The translations under genes were made by a program, and so were the position numbers. Of a stretch of 11,793 nucleotides of DNA, positions 1-5,984 are shown in pieces; position 1 is the stretch's first letter, and the number at the start of each line of letters is the position of its first letter. The notes below the pieces were generated by a model. The model worked only from the letters and a program-made list of their open reading frames with translations, did no database searches and had not been told where the DNA came from. The DNA comes from a bacterium (GTDB lineage: Bacteria; Krumholzibacteriota; Krumholzibacteriia; WVZY01), in assembly GCA_027296025.1 (NCBI GenBank), contig JAPUJU010000375.1, forward strand, positions 1 to 11,793, given 5' to 3'.

Positions 1-564
1 TGTGCTGAGAATAATTGTTCGTTGTCCTGCCAGGTTGCGAATGAGTTCCCGTATCTCGACGATCTGCTGGGGGTCAAGGCCGACCGTCGGCTCGTCGAGG
101 ATAAGAACTTCCGGATCATTGATCAGCGCCTGCGCGAGCCCGACTCGTTGCCGGTAACCCCGGGAAAGCTTGCCGATCGTACGGTCGCGGACGTGAAGGA
201 TTCCGCATTCATCCATGATCTTTTCGTTGCGGGACTCTTTTTCCTGCCCGGTCATTCCCTTGAGCGTTCCAACGAAGTCAAGGTAGCGGGCGACGGACAG
301 ATCCATGTAAAGAGGAACGCTTTCCGGCAGATAACCGATCCGACGCCGCACCTCCAACGAATCGTTCTCGATGTCGAAACCCGCGACGCGTGCCGATCCG
401 TTCGTGGGCGGCAGGTAGCAGGTGAGCATACGCATCATGGTAGTCTTGCCCGCCCCGTTGGGACCGAGGAAACCAAGAATCTCACCCTGCTCCACGCGGA
501 ACGTGACGTCCTCGACGGCCGTGTAATTGCCAAACCGTTTCGTCAGGTTGTTTACTTCGATCAA
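1..564 (-). CDS. ABC-2 type transporter ATP-binding protein (partial, C-terminus beyond window)
   Basis: ATPase subunit of an ABC transporter, expected to power a membrane permease encoded further left. The visible 188 codons run from a TTG start at 564-562, chosen because GGAGAG lies just upstream and the protein then begins with the usual LIEVNNLTKRFG. Walker A is GPNGAGKT (about residues 34-41). The signature is LSRGYRQRVGLAQAL, with arginine where LSGGQ has its second glycine, as in the GldA/NatA-like branch (LSKGY type). Walker B is VLILDEPTVGLDP. The gene is cut just before the H-loop, after IILST. Sequences such as RRRIGYLPESVPLY are typical of ATPases paired with ABC-2 or gliding-type permeases, so efflux or export is more likely than uptake. 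The substrate cannot be told. It is transcribed away from the DUF5683-like gene. Confidence 0.93.
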   Translation of the reverse strand, partial: MIEVNNLTKRFGNYTAVEDVTFRVEQGEILGFLGPNGAGKTTMMRMLTCYLPPTNGSARVAGFDIENDSLEVRRRIGYLPESVPLYMDLSVARYLDFVGTLKGMTGQEKESRNEKIMDECGILHVRDRTIGKLSRGYRQRVGLAQALINDPEVLILDEPTVGLDPQQIVEIRELIRNLAGQRTIILST

Positions 565-671
565 GAGGCACTCTCCGACCCGAACCCTCGTTCGGAATTC
601 GTAGAATCCAGCCGAGCATGGGTCACTGCATCAAATGGGAGTCCAAACATATGCAAACCAGCACGTCGTGT

Positions 672-743
672 AAATATCATATTTCGAGGTCCTTCTTTTG
701 AAGGTTCGTTCAAACCATGCCTGAGCCGGCCTCTATGGCCGGC
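672..743. repeat. Cluster of three inverted repeats in the divergent intergenic region
   Basis: The 273 bases between the divergent genes (565-837) hold no gene that I can support. They contain three perfect dyads in a row. The first is AAATAT-C-ATATTT (672-684). The second is TTTGAA, 6 bases, TTCAAA (697-714). The third is GCCGGCC, 5 bases, GGCCGGC (725-743). None has a T-run, so they do not look like terminators. The first two overlap the candidate minus-strand promoter and could be regulator sites. The third would form a strong hairpin in RNA or mark the 5' side of the plus-strand unit. Confidence 0.6.
676..681 (-). promoter_or_regulatory. Candidate -10 element for the ABC ATPase gene
   Basis: On the minus strand TATGAT (681 to 676) matches TATAAT at five of six positions. 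A weak -35-like CTTCAA lies 16 bases upstream. This would give a 5' leader of about 100 bases for the ATPase gene. Inferred from sequence only; the -35 is poor. Confidence 0.25.
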
Positions 744-837
744 CGGGTCGGAATCGCATAACGGAAGAAAAAAATTGCACTTCCTGGAAATCCACAGTAA
801 CATTCTGCCTTCGTTTGCGTATATGCAGCTAGGCACT

Positions 838-1404
838 ATGAAAGTTAACTCTGACGGCATGATGAGCACAAAGGGAAAACACGGGTTCATGCGGCCGCGA
901 ATTGTGGCCGCGGCGGTCCTGGTCGCTGTTTTTTTGCCGGGCCAGGCACTGGCTGTGGACAACGCCTCTTTGTGGCGTTCGCTCCTTTTTCCCGGGGTAG
1001 GGCAGGCTCACCAGGGCCACTACAAGAAGGCAGCGATTTTTGGCGGGACGGCGCTGCTGGCCGCCACGGGCGTATTTCTTTCCTCGGTGAACTACACCGA
1101 GCAGGCGAACAAAGCCAATGCGGCGAGAAACGAGTTTCTGTTTTTTCCTACGCAGCTGATGAACGGCGAAGTCATCAGCATAACGGAAATTGACGAGACA
1201 TACGCGAGGATGGTGTCTGCAACTGAGGAAGCTGACGACCGTTTCAAAGTTCGAAATTTCTTCATCGGCGCGCTCATTACGGTTTACGCGATCAACGTGG
1301 TCGACATTCTGATCAGTAAACCGCACGACACGGAAACGGCTCAGCGAATACAGATCGAAGTGAACCGGGACAGGGTTATGTTGACAAGGACGTTCGGGTT
1401 TTGA
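838..1404 (+). CDS. DUF5683-like membrane protein with signal peptide
   Basis: A 188-residue envelope protein of unknown role. A signal sequence ends in PGQALA near residue 39. The block LWRSLLFPGVGQAHQGHYKK follows, the hallmark of DUF5683-type proteins (a small W-R-S...PG.GQ...G motif next to a membrane helix). Helix one is at about residues 64-83 and a second (FFIGALITVYAINVVDILI) at about 140-158. The linker between them is polar, with many E and D, and may be helical. The start is uncertain. ATG 838 has only a weak AGG upstream; ATG 823, 859 and 889 are in frame, and 889 gives the most compact signal peptide. An open frame continues upstream to 22 but is antisense to the ABC ATPase and not believable. 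The stop lies 20 bases before the next ATG, so the two are probably co-transcribed. Confidence 0.75.
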   Translation: MKVNSDGMMSTKGKHGFMRPRIVAAAVLVAVFLPGQALAVDNASLWRSLLFPGVGQAHQGHYKKAAIFGGTALLAATGVFLSSVNYTEQANKANAARNEFLFFPTQLMNGEVISITEIDETYARMVSATEEADDRFKVRNFFIGALITVYAINVVDILISKPHDTETAQRIQIEVNRDRVMLTRTFGF

Positions 1405-1424
1405 CGGGTATAAAATTGACTCGT

Positions 1425-1787
1425 ATGCGAATTCTATTCGCGGCTGTTCTTCTCATAGTCGTGGTCTCTGCGTGTGCGCGTCACGAAGATTTGCCGGCTC
1501 CACTGTCGCTCGTAACGCCGCCCAAACCCGACCTCATCGTCTCGACTGTCGACTCCCTGACCTTTAACCTCACGTGGTCGGTCAGTGATGTGTCGGTTGT
1601 CAGCTACTATCGGATCTATACCATGATCCCGCTTCTGGGTACGACCGTCGATGAGACGGCGGACGAAACGATCATGAACGCGACGGTCGGTCCTCTGGGC
1701 GTCGTGGTTCCAGGGCTCGAGTTCGGTGTCTCGTCGGTGACCTTCCAGAACGTCGAAAGCGCAATCGACGTCGAACCCGCGTTCTAG
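1425..1787 (+). CDS. Small FN3-like lipoprotein
   Basis: A 120-residue predicted lipoprotein. The signal peptide has a hydrophobic run ending in the lipobox VSAC, so Cys17 would be lipidated after signal peptidase II cleavage. The rest (about residues 36-120) reads as one beta-sandwich of the fibronectin type III kind: DLIVSTVDSLTFNLTW, then SYYRIYT, then a final strand. The W and the Y-R-I-Y pattern are typical of FN3. That assignment is inference from pattern. ATG 1425 is chosen because it puts the lipobox at a normal distance. TTG 1401, overlapping the previous stop and preceded by AAGGA, is a real alternative and would mean translational coupling. No enzyme motif is seen; a structural or binding role at the cell surface or periplasm is likely. 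Confidence 0.72.
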   Translation: MRILFAAVLLIVVVSACARHEDLPAPLSLVTPPKPDLIVSTVDSLTFNLTWSVSDVSVVSYYRIYTMIPLLGTTVDETADETIMNATVGPLGVVVPGLEFGVSSVTFQNVESAIDVEPAF

Positions 1788-1908
1788 GCGTTCGTCCGCT
1801 CCCCTCCGATAACAGGCTATCCGGTAATCACTTATGGGTGCTCCTTCGCTGCGCTCGCCAGGCTGGGTCTTTTCGGAATTTGGTACGCTCCCTGCTACGT
1901 GCCGTTGT

Positions 1909-2550
1909 ATGGAGTCCGGCTCGTCAATCGACGTAAACACCAAGAAGTACTACCGCGTGGTTGTGGAAGGAATCGACCCCTCGCAGGCCAATGAGGACAG
2001 CTTTGCTATCAAGCTGTCGATGAAAACCCGGTCCACCCCGCAGCGCGTGCGCACCGTGATTCGCAATTTGCCGTACACGGTCAAAAGTGGTTTGAGTGCT
2101 ACCGCTGCCAACAAGCTCAAGGCCATAATCGAGGGGATCGGTGGGATCGTGAGAATCGAGACTCATTTCGTGACCCCCGGCAAAGAGTCTGAGGCATACC
2201 GTCATCATCAGGAAACCAATGGCGAGAGCCAATCGGACAAGCCCGGTAGTGCGGAACCGGAGGTCGAGCAGATTTTCATCTGTCCCGAGTGCGGGCATCT
2301 GGCAGAGGAGGGGGCGACGTTTTGCACTGTCTGTCACCGGAAGTTTCGTGGTCCGGGCCGGCGGGCGGGGCTTGGTGACCGGATCCCCGAAGACAATCCG
2401 CTGAACGAGGATGGGGCCGCGAGCGAGCCGGAGATCAGCGGCGAGCCGGAGACCAGCGGCGAGCTGACTCTCACCGAGGTCTGGCGTCGGTCCAAGATCC
2501 CGATCATTTTCGTCGGCGTCGGCGTTCTTTTATTTCTCTTACTCAAATAA
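1909..2550 (+). CDS. L7/L12-C-like domain, zinc ribbon and C-terminal membrane anchor protein
   Basis: A 213-residue protein that I cannot name. The N-terminal part (about 14-84) has the order strand-helix-helix-strand. YYRVVVEGID precedes FAIKLSMKT, a helix RVRTVIRNLP, then SGLSATAANKLKAIIEGIGGIVRIE. The last part looks like the C-terminal domain of ribosomal L7/L12, where a helix ending in a glycine-rich turn leads to the final strand; this is inference. A polar linker follows, then a zinc ribbon with CPEC at 125-128 and CTVC at 139-142. An acidic linker leads to a single hydrophobic helix at the very C-terminus (about 195-212), so it should be tail-anchored with its domains in the cytoplasm. 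ATG 1909 has no clear SD; in-frame ATG 1834 would add 25 unconvincing residues. The last 12 bases overlap the DUF72 gene. Confidence 0.75.
   Translation: MESGSSIDVNTKKYYRVVVEGIDPSQANEDSFAIKLSMKTRSTPQRVRTVIRNLPYTVKSGLSATAANKLKAIIEGIGGIVRIETHFVTPGKESEAYRHHQETNGESQSDKPGSAEPEVEQIFICPECGHLAEEGATFCTVCHRKFRGPGRRAGLGDRIPEDNPLNEDGAASEPEISGEPETSGELTLTEVWRRSKIPIIFVGVGVLLFLLLK
2425..2460 (+). repeat. Two tandem 18-base repeats inside the zinc-ribbon protein gene
   Basis: Units 2425-2442 and 2443-2460 differ at one base (T versus C) and encode EPEISG and EPETSG in the acidic linker before the membrane anchor. This is a likely recent in-frame duplication that lengthens the linker. Confidence 0.9.
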
Positions 2551-3453
2551 CGTCATTTGATCGTCATCCTCGTCGGATTGCAGCCAGCGGTCGTCGGGGT
2601 CAACGACCTTTGCGATTCGAGGAAATCGCTCGACGATGCCCCGCGGAGCCGCCGGCCGGGTGGCGGTCAGCTGCGCCTTGATCTCCAGCGCGTTTGCGAC
2701 GGCCTGTCCGCGAAAGTGATTGTTCAGGACGACGAACGTCCGTGAAGCCGTTTTCGATTGGTCGGATATCCGTTTGACCCACGACGCCGTTTCCTCTTCC
2801 GAGTACAAGTAGTCGTATCGGGAGTCCCTGGTGGCCCTCGGGTTGAACCATTCCGCGTAGTTCCTTCCGTGAAGGCGGATGTAGAGGCCGGCCTCGCCGC
2901 GGACGAACGAATCGGAATCGATCGAATCACCGACGGCCGGCTGGTCGATCGAACACATCGTTGTACCGGTCTCCGAGAAAAACGCCGCAGCCTGAGGAGA
3001 GCGCCAGCTCCCGTGGCGTACCTCCACGGCCGATTTCATGGGCTGAAGCCAGGCAGTCAGACGGGCGATTCGGTCACGAGCGCGATCGCTCCACCGGAAC
3101 GACCAGGGAAACTGAACCAGGACCGCGCCGAGTTGCCCCGCTTCGTGGATTGGGGAGATCGCTTTGCGAAAGACTTTCATGTCTGCTTCGCCGAGCGGGG
3201 TGCTAGAGTGGGTGAATCCTTGGAAGAGTTTTACGGTGAAAAGAAAATCGGAGTTTGCGGCAACGCGTTCCGTCCACCGAACACAGGTTGCGAATTCGGG
3301 AATGCGGTAGAATGTGCTGTTGATTTCAATGAGGTTAAAGTAAGATGAGAGAAATTCGAGGTGGTCGATTTTTCGACTCCGGGTTGGATAGACGATACCG
3401 TTCCAATCCGGATATGACCATCCTGCCGGCCCGATGTGAATCGCGGAAAACAC
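2539..3453 (-). CDS. DUF72 family protein (YecE-like)
   Basis: A 304-residue DUF72 protein, a TIM-barrel family of unknown biochemical function. Family blocks appear in order: HIGPAGWSYPDWNG (6-19), LIEINSTFYRIP, FLFTVKLFQGFTH, GAVLVQFPWSF, SAVEVRHGSW, YIRLHGRN and a late FVVLNNHFRGQAVANA. Length fits the family. The start is set at GTG 3453 because AAGGGGG lies about ten bases upstream and the protein then opens directly on the first barrel strand. GTG 3483 is in frame but has no SD. The protein ends in QMTLFE after an acidic stretch, which resembles a sliding-clamp-binding pentapeptide. It converges on the zinc-ribbon gene with a 12-base overlap and diverges from the GT39 gene with 36 bases between starts. 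There is no evident functional link to either. Confidence 0.93.
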   Translation of the reverse strand: MFSAIHIGPAGWSYPDWNGIVYPTRSRKIDHLEFLSSYFNLIEINSTFYRIPEFATCVRWTERVAANSDFLFTVKLFQGFTHSSTPLGEADMKVFRKAISPIHEAGQLGAVLVQFPWSFRWSDRARDRIARLTAWLQPMKSAVEVRHGSWRSPQAAAFFSETGTTMCSIDQPAVGDSIDSDSFVRGEAGLYIRLHGRNYAEWFNPRATRDSRYDYLYSEEETASWVKRISDQSKTASRTFVVLNNHFRGQAVANALEIKAQLTATRPAAPRGIVERFPRIAKVVDPDDRWLQSDEDDDQMTLFE

Positions 3454-3489
3454 AGTTGCTTTCACCCCCTTCAATTCTATCACAGATCA

Positions 3490-4989
3490 ATGAAAAGGCA
3501 TGATCTCCGCTTCGCGATCGTCCTGACCGCGGGAGCCCTGGCGTTGCGGCTCTTTCGTCTTGGCGGTCAGAGCCTCTGGGTCGACGAGTTGCTGACCTAC
3601 CACATGAGCGCTCCGAAACCGGGTCTGACGATCGTCGACTACGTACTTCACAACATTCATGGCCCCCTTCATGCGTTCATCGTTTACCTCTTTCAGCTCG
3701 TAAGCTCGAACGACGCCTGGCTCCGCCTCCCGAGTGCGTTGGCGGGGGCGGCAGGTGTGTTCTATCTGTATCGCTGGGTCCGGATCTGGCTTGACGAGCG
3801 TACGGCGAAGATCGCGTCAGTGATGCTTGCGATTCATCCGCTGCACATCTACTACTCCCAGGAGCTTCGCAACTACAGTCTTCTTTTCTTTTTTGCAATG
3901 TTTGCGTCGTATCACCTGCACCGGCTTTTCACGGATGACACGGTTCGTGGACGCATCACCTACGCGCTGTCGATCGTCGGCGCCGCGCTGAGTAACTTCT
4001 CGTCGGCATTTTTGTACCTTGTGCACACCGTTCTTTATCTCGGTCCCCACGGCGACCGTAGGCGCCGCGTGCGCCGCTGGGCGGTGGTCGCGATCTTGAT
4101 CACGGTTCTTCTGTCGCCGTGGATCTACCGGATCTACGTGGTCATCGATGTTTCCAAGCTGGTGACGCCGCTTGGGCCCGGCGAGCTCGAGACGGTTGAA
4201 CGGCTGAGGGGGGAGAGTACGTTGAGCCTCGAGGCCGTGCCGTTTGCCCTGTACGCGTTCAGCGTGGGGTATGCGTTCGGGCCGTCCCTCCGTTACCTCC
4301 ACGAGAACCCGCACCTTTCGAGCGTCCTTCGCAGTCACGGGGCGGCGGTCACATGGGTTGCGGTGGTTTTCGGGGTCGTGTCGATCTTCGGTCTCGTGCG
4401 GCTTCGTCGAAAGCGCCGGTTCTGGTCCGTCGTGTTGTACCTGACGGTACCGTTTCTGATGACGCTCATACTTGCGTGGCAGAACGCGAAGGCGTTCAAT
4501 GTGCGCTACGTTCTGCTCGCATTTCCAGCATACCTCTGTATCGTGGCTGCTGGTCTCCAGGCACTTCCGCGTCGGGCCGGCCTGGTCGCCACCGGTGCAG
4601 TGATGATTACGTTGCTCATTGCGACGGCGAACTATTTCTTTAACGGAAACTACGCGCGCGAGAACGTTCGTGATTCGGCCCGATTCGTCGCCCGTCAGGC
4701 GAGCGACTCGGATTGTGTGTTTGCCCCGGCGATCACGGAAGTGTTCGAACACTACTACACTGGTTCACACGAGGTGCGCCGTCTGTTTGCTCCGCCGGGA
4801 ACTGCCCACGACCGCATCGACGAGCGGCTTGCCCCCGTCCTCTCAGACTGCGATACGCTCTGGTATGTCCGTGCAAGGGCGTGGACCTACGATCCGGACG
4901 GATACGTATCCGAACTCCTGCACCGTGCCTACCCTCATTCCGAAGTCGTTGAGTATGAGGGCGTTACGGTAGAGCGACTTTCGCGCTGA
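3490..4989 (+). CDS. GT39 (ArnT/PMT-like) membrane glycosyltransferase
   Basis: A 499-residue multi-pass inner-membrane protein of the GT-C fold, dolichyl- or undecaprenyl-phosphate-sugar dependent family. After the first helix comes GGQSLWVDELLTYH (25-38); D32/E33 sit where the family has its catalytic acidic residue in the first periplasmic loop. RLPS (79-82) and HPLHIYYSQELRNYS (116-130) are also family blocks. About ten more hydrophobic segments follow, then a soluble C-terminal part from about residue 390. It should transfer a sugar from a lipid-phosphate donor to lipid, glycan or protein on the periplasmic side; the acceptor is unknown. ATG 3490 has no SD. A weak TTGCTT and TATCAC 16 bases apart (3456-3483) would put the transcript start at about the ATG, suggesting a leaderless message (speculative). 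Confidence 0.88.
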   Translation: MKRHDLRFAIVLTAGALALRLFRLGGQSLWVDELLTYHMSAPKPGLTIVDYVLHNIHGPLHAFIVYLFQLVSSNDAWLRLPSALAGAAGVFYLYRWVRIWLDERTAKIASVMLAIHPLHIYYSQELRNYSLLFFFAMFASYHLHRLFTDDTVRGRITYALSIVGAALSNFSSAFLYLVHTVLYLGPHGDRRRRVRRWAVVAILITVLLSPWIYRIYVVIDVSKLVTPLGPGELETVERLRGESTLSLEAVPFALYAFSVGYAFGPSLRYLHENPHLSSVLRSHGAAVTWVAVVFGVVSIFGLVRLRRKRRFWSVVLYLTVPFLMTLILAWQNAKAFNVRYVLLAFPAYLCIVAAGLQALPRRAGLVATGAVMITLLIATANYFFNGNYARENVRDSARFVARQASDSDCVFAPAITEVFEHYYTGSHEVRRLFAPPGTAHDRIDERLAPVLSDCDTLWYVRARAWTYDPDGYVSELLHRAYPHSEVVEYEGVTVERLSR

Positions 4990-5041
4990 TTCTGGCGCAC
5001 ACCAACCACCTTCCTGGCAGATTGGGCCGACATATGCTTTC

Positions 5042-5086
5042 ACTGACCGATGACGTCAGTCGCCTCGTCCCGAGGAGGCTGTGCCG
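5042..5086 (+). repeat. Two adjacent small hairpins between the GT39 gene and the first BamE-like gene
   Basis: In the 188-base gap after the GT39 gene, ACTGAC and GTCAGT (5042-5060, 7-base loop) form a perfect stem. It is followed by GCCTCG and CGAGGAGGC, which pair with one bulge. There is no T-run, so they are not clear terminators. Nothing else recognisable lies in this gap apart from the ribosome binding site of the next gene. Confidence 0.4.
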
Positions 5087-5165
5087 TCGGTCAAACGCAC
5101 GATACGAAGAACGAGGCGTCCGAACTCTGGCCGGCCCCTGTGTAGACACCGTTCGTAAAACCACC

Positions 5166-5172
5166 AGGAGGG
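5166..5172 (+). promoter_or_regulatory. Strong Shine-Dalgarno site of the first BamE-like lipoprotein
   Basis: AGGAGGG lies five bases before ATG 5178. It decides this start over the longer open frame reaching back to 5022, because only this start gives a lipoprotein signal peptide. Confidence 0.9.
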
Positions 5173-5177
5173 CATCG

Positions 5178-5645
5178 ATGAACCAGGTATTACGCTTCAC
5201 GGTCGTTGCGGTCGTTGTGGCAGCGACAGCATCCTGCACGCACTATCCACGTTCCGTCCCGTCAACCGACAAGATCACGAACCTTAGAGCCCGGTACTTG
5301 AAAGACAATCCGGAAGGCGAGTTCAATGACCGTATCGCCCGTGGGGAAGTAACTCGCGGCATGAACGGGATCGAGGTGCTCTTCTCCTGGGGTGTGCCCG
5401 ACATTCGCGAGGTCACCCTTGAGAACAACGGAGAGATGTGGACCTACTACCAGCCCAACGAGCCAACGCGCGACTATGTAATGTATGACCTGTATTTCGA
5501 GGATCGGCTGCTCACCCGTTGGGATATAACGCGAGTTACCGCGGCGATGGGCGTGGTTACCCATCGCGAGTTTCAGCGGCCCCGCGAGGCTTCGCTGCGG
5601 GAGCTGACGGGCCACACGAGCGGGGGATCCGTCAAGAAGCGCTGA
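5178..5645 (+). CDS. BamE/SmpA-like lipoprotein, paralogue 1
   Basis: A 155-residue predicted lipoprotein. The signal peptide ends in ATASC, so Cys20 would be lipidated; the +2 residue is Thr, not Asp, which favours the outer membrane. The mature part contains FNDRIARGEVTRGM, then EVLFSWGVPD, then W-Y and a final YDLYFEDRLLTRW. An 'I..G.V..GM...EV...WG.P......W.Y......F....L..' layout is that of BamE/SmpA/OmlA proteins, which help the BAM complex insert beta-barrel proteins. The family call is inference from pattern, and the length is close to the usual size. It aligns without gaps over 80 residues with the next gene (35 identities). A strong terminator follows, so its transcript ends before the paralogue. 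The C-terminal tail is basic and probably unstructured. Confidence 0.8.
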   Translation: MNQVLRFTVVAVVVAATASCTHYPRSVPSTDKITNLRARYLKDNPEGEFNDRIARGEVTRGMNGIEVLFSWGVPDIREVTLENNGEMWTYYQPNEPTRDYVMYDLYFEDRLLTRWDITRVTAAMGVVTHREFQRPREASLRELTGHTSGGSVKKR

Positions 5646-5671
5646 CAGTCCCGACAGGCATTCATGGGAAG

Positions 5672-5700
5672 GGCCCGCCCGCGGCGGCGGGTCTTTTTTT
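5672..5700 (+). terminator. Rho-independent terminator after paralogue 1
   Basis: CCCGCC (5674-5679) and GGCGGG (5686-5691) form a stem with a 6-base loop. A G-U and a G-C pair extend it at the base, and seven T follow directly (5694-5700). It lies 27 bases after the stop codon. Confidence 0.9.
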
Positions 5701-5814
5701 AATCTGGTCATAATTCACTAATAGATAATAAGTTATCGGATTACGTCGGTCGGTGATCATCGAGTTTGCATGGGTGGGGTGGTCGATTCGTCGGGGCGGT
5801 GCTAAACTCATAAT

Positions 5815-5934
5815 GACACGACCGGTGAGGCGCCACCGCTGCCGGTGCGGAGGTCAGAAAATTGTCTCGATCGACTTCAACGACCCCATCCGTTGAGGCA
5901 AAGCATATCCACGGCTATGTCGCCGTGGATTTTT
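5815..5934 (+). ncRNA. Structured leader or small RNA candidate upstream of paralogue 2
   Basis: The 339-base gap 5646-5984 has no protein gene. After the first terminator there is an AT-rich stretch to about 5750. A CATAAT (5809-5814) follows that could be a -10, though no good -35 is seen. Next comes a segment rich in pairing. CACCG (5834-5838) can pair with CGGTG on either side (5823-5827 or 5843-5847). GACC (5820-5823) and GGTC (5852-5855) could close the second form. TCAACG and CGTTGA (5877-5882, 5891-5896) form a hairpin with an 8-base loop. A terminator-like hairpin ends the segment. It could be a cis-acting attenuator for the lipoprotein gene or a separate RNA of about 120 bases. It matches no RNA family I can recognise. 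Confidence 0.35.
5907..5934 (+). terminator. Terminator-like hairpin in the leader of paralogue 2
   Basis: ATCCACGGC (5907-5915) and GCCGTGGAT (5922-5930) form a perfect 9-base-pair stem with loop TATGTC, followed by four more T (five in a row from 5930). It lies 51 bases before the start codon of paralogue 2, the place expected for an attenuator, or the 3' end of a small RNA. Confidence 0.65.
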
Positions 5935-5956
5935 GTGTATGGGAGGGGTCGTCTAA

Positions 5957-5976
5957 CTCCTTGTAATTGATAGGAG
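5957..5976 (+). promoter_or_regulatory. Possible SD-sequestering hairpin before paralogue 2
   Basis: CTCCT (5957-5961) is complementary to AGGAG (5972-5976), the core of the ribosome binding site of the following gene, with a 10-base AT-rich loop. It would be a weak 5-pair helix. GGGGTCGT just upstream (5945-5952) is also perfectly complementary to ACGACCCC (5880-5887), a pairing that would enclose the terminator hairpin and compete with the TCAACG/CGTTGA stem. Confidence 0.35.
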
Positions 5977-5984
5977 GTGGATTA

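Noticed and set aside
22..837. Open plus-strand frame extending the DUF5683-like protein far upstream to 22
   Set aside because: It runs antisense to the ABC ATPase, whose Walker A, signature and Walker B motifs are unmistakable; the extra residues resemble no domain and the signal peptide would be internal.
1788..1908. Possible missing small gene or frameshifted tail after the FN3-like lipoprotein
   Set aside because: The lipoprotein ends naturally after a full beta-sandwich; no frame here continues a domain and no SD/start pair stands out.
1434..1943. 169-residue minus-strand open frame across the FN3-like lipoprotein
   Set aside because: It is charged, low-complexity shadow sequence; the plus-strand reading has a signal peptide and lipobox.
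2758..3348. 196-residue plus-strand open frame
   Set aside because: It lies antisense to the DUF72 gene, whose family blocks are clear; the composition is that of a shadow frame.
3817..4752. 311-residue open frame on the minus strand
   Set aside because: It is the antisense shadow of the GT39 gene: arginine- and histidine-rich, no domain, no ribosome binding site.
5877..5934. Cyclic-di-GMP (GEMM) riboswitch, suggested by GGCAAAGC after a hairpin
   Set aside because: Only one of the two GCAAA-type motifs is present, there is no GNRA-capped P1b stem, and the following hairpin is a simple terminator.
5815..5934. 4.5S/SRP RNA or cobalamin riboswitch
   Set aside because: The SRP GGAAGGAAGCAG-like core is missing, and the CCGGTG repeats lack the rest of the B12-box context.
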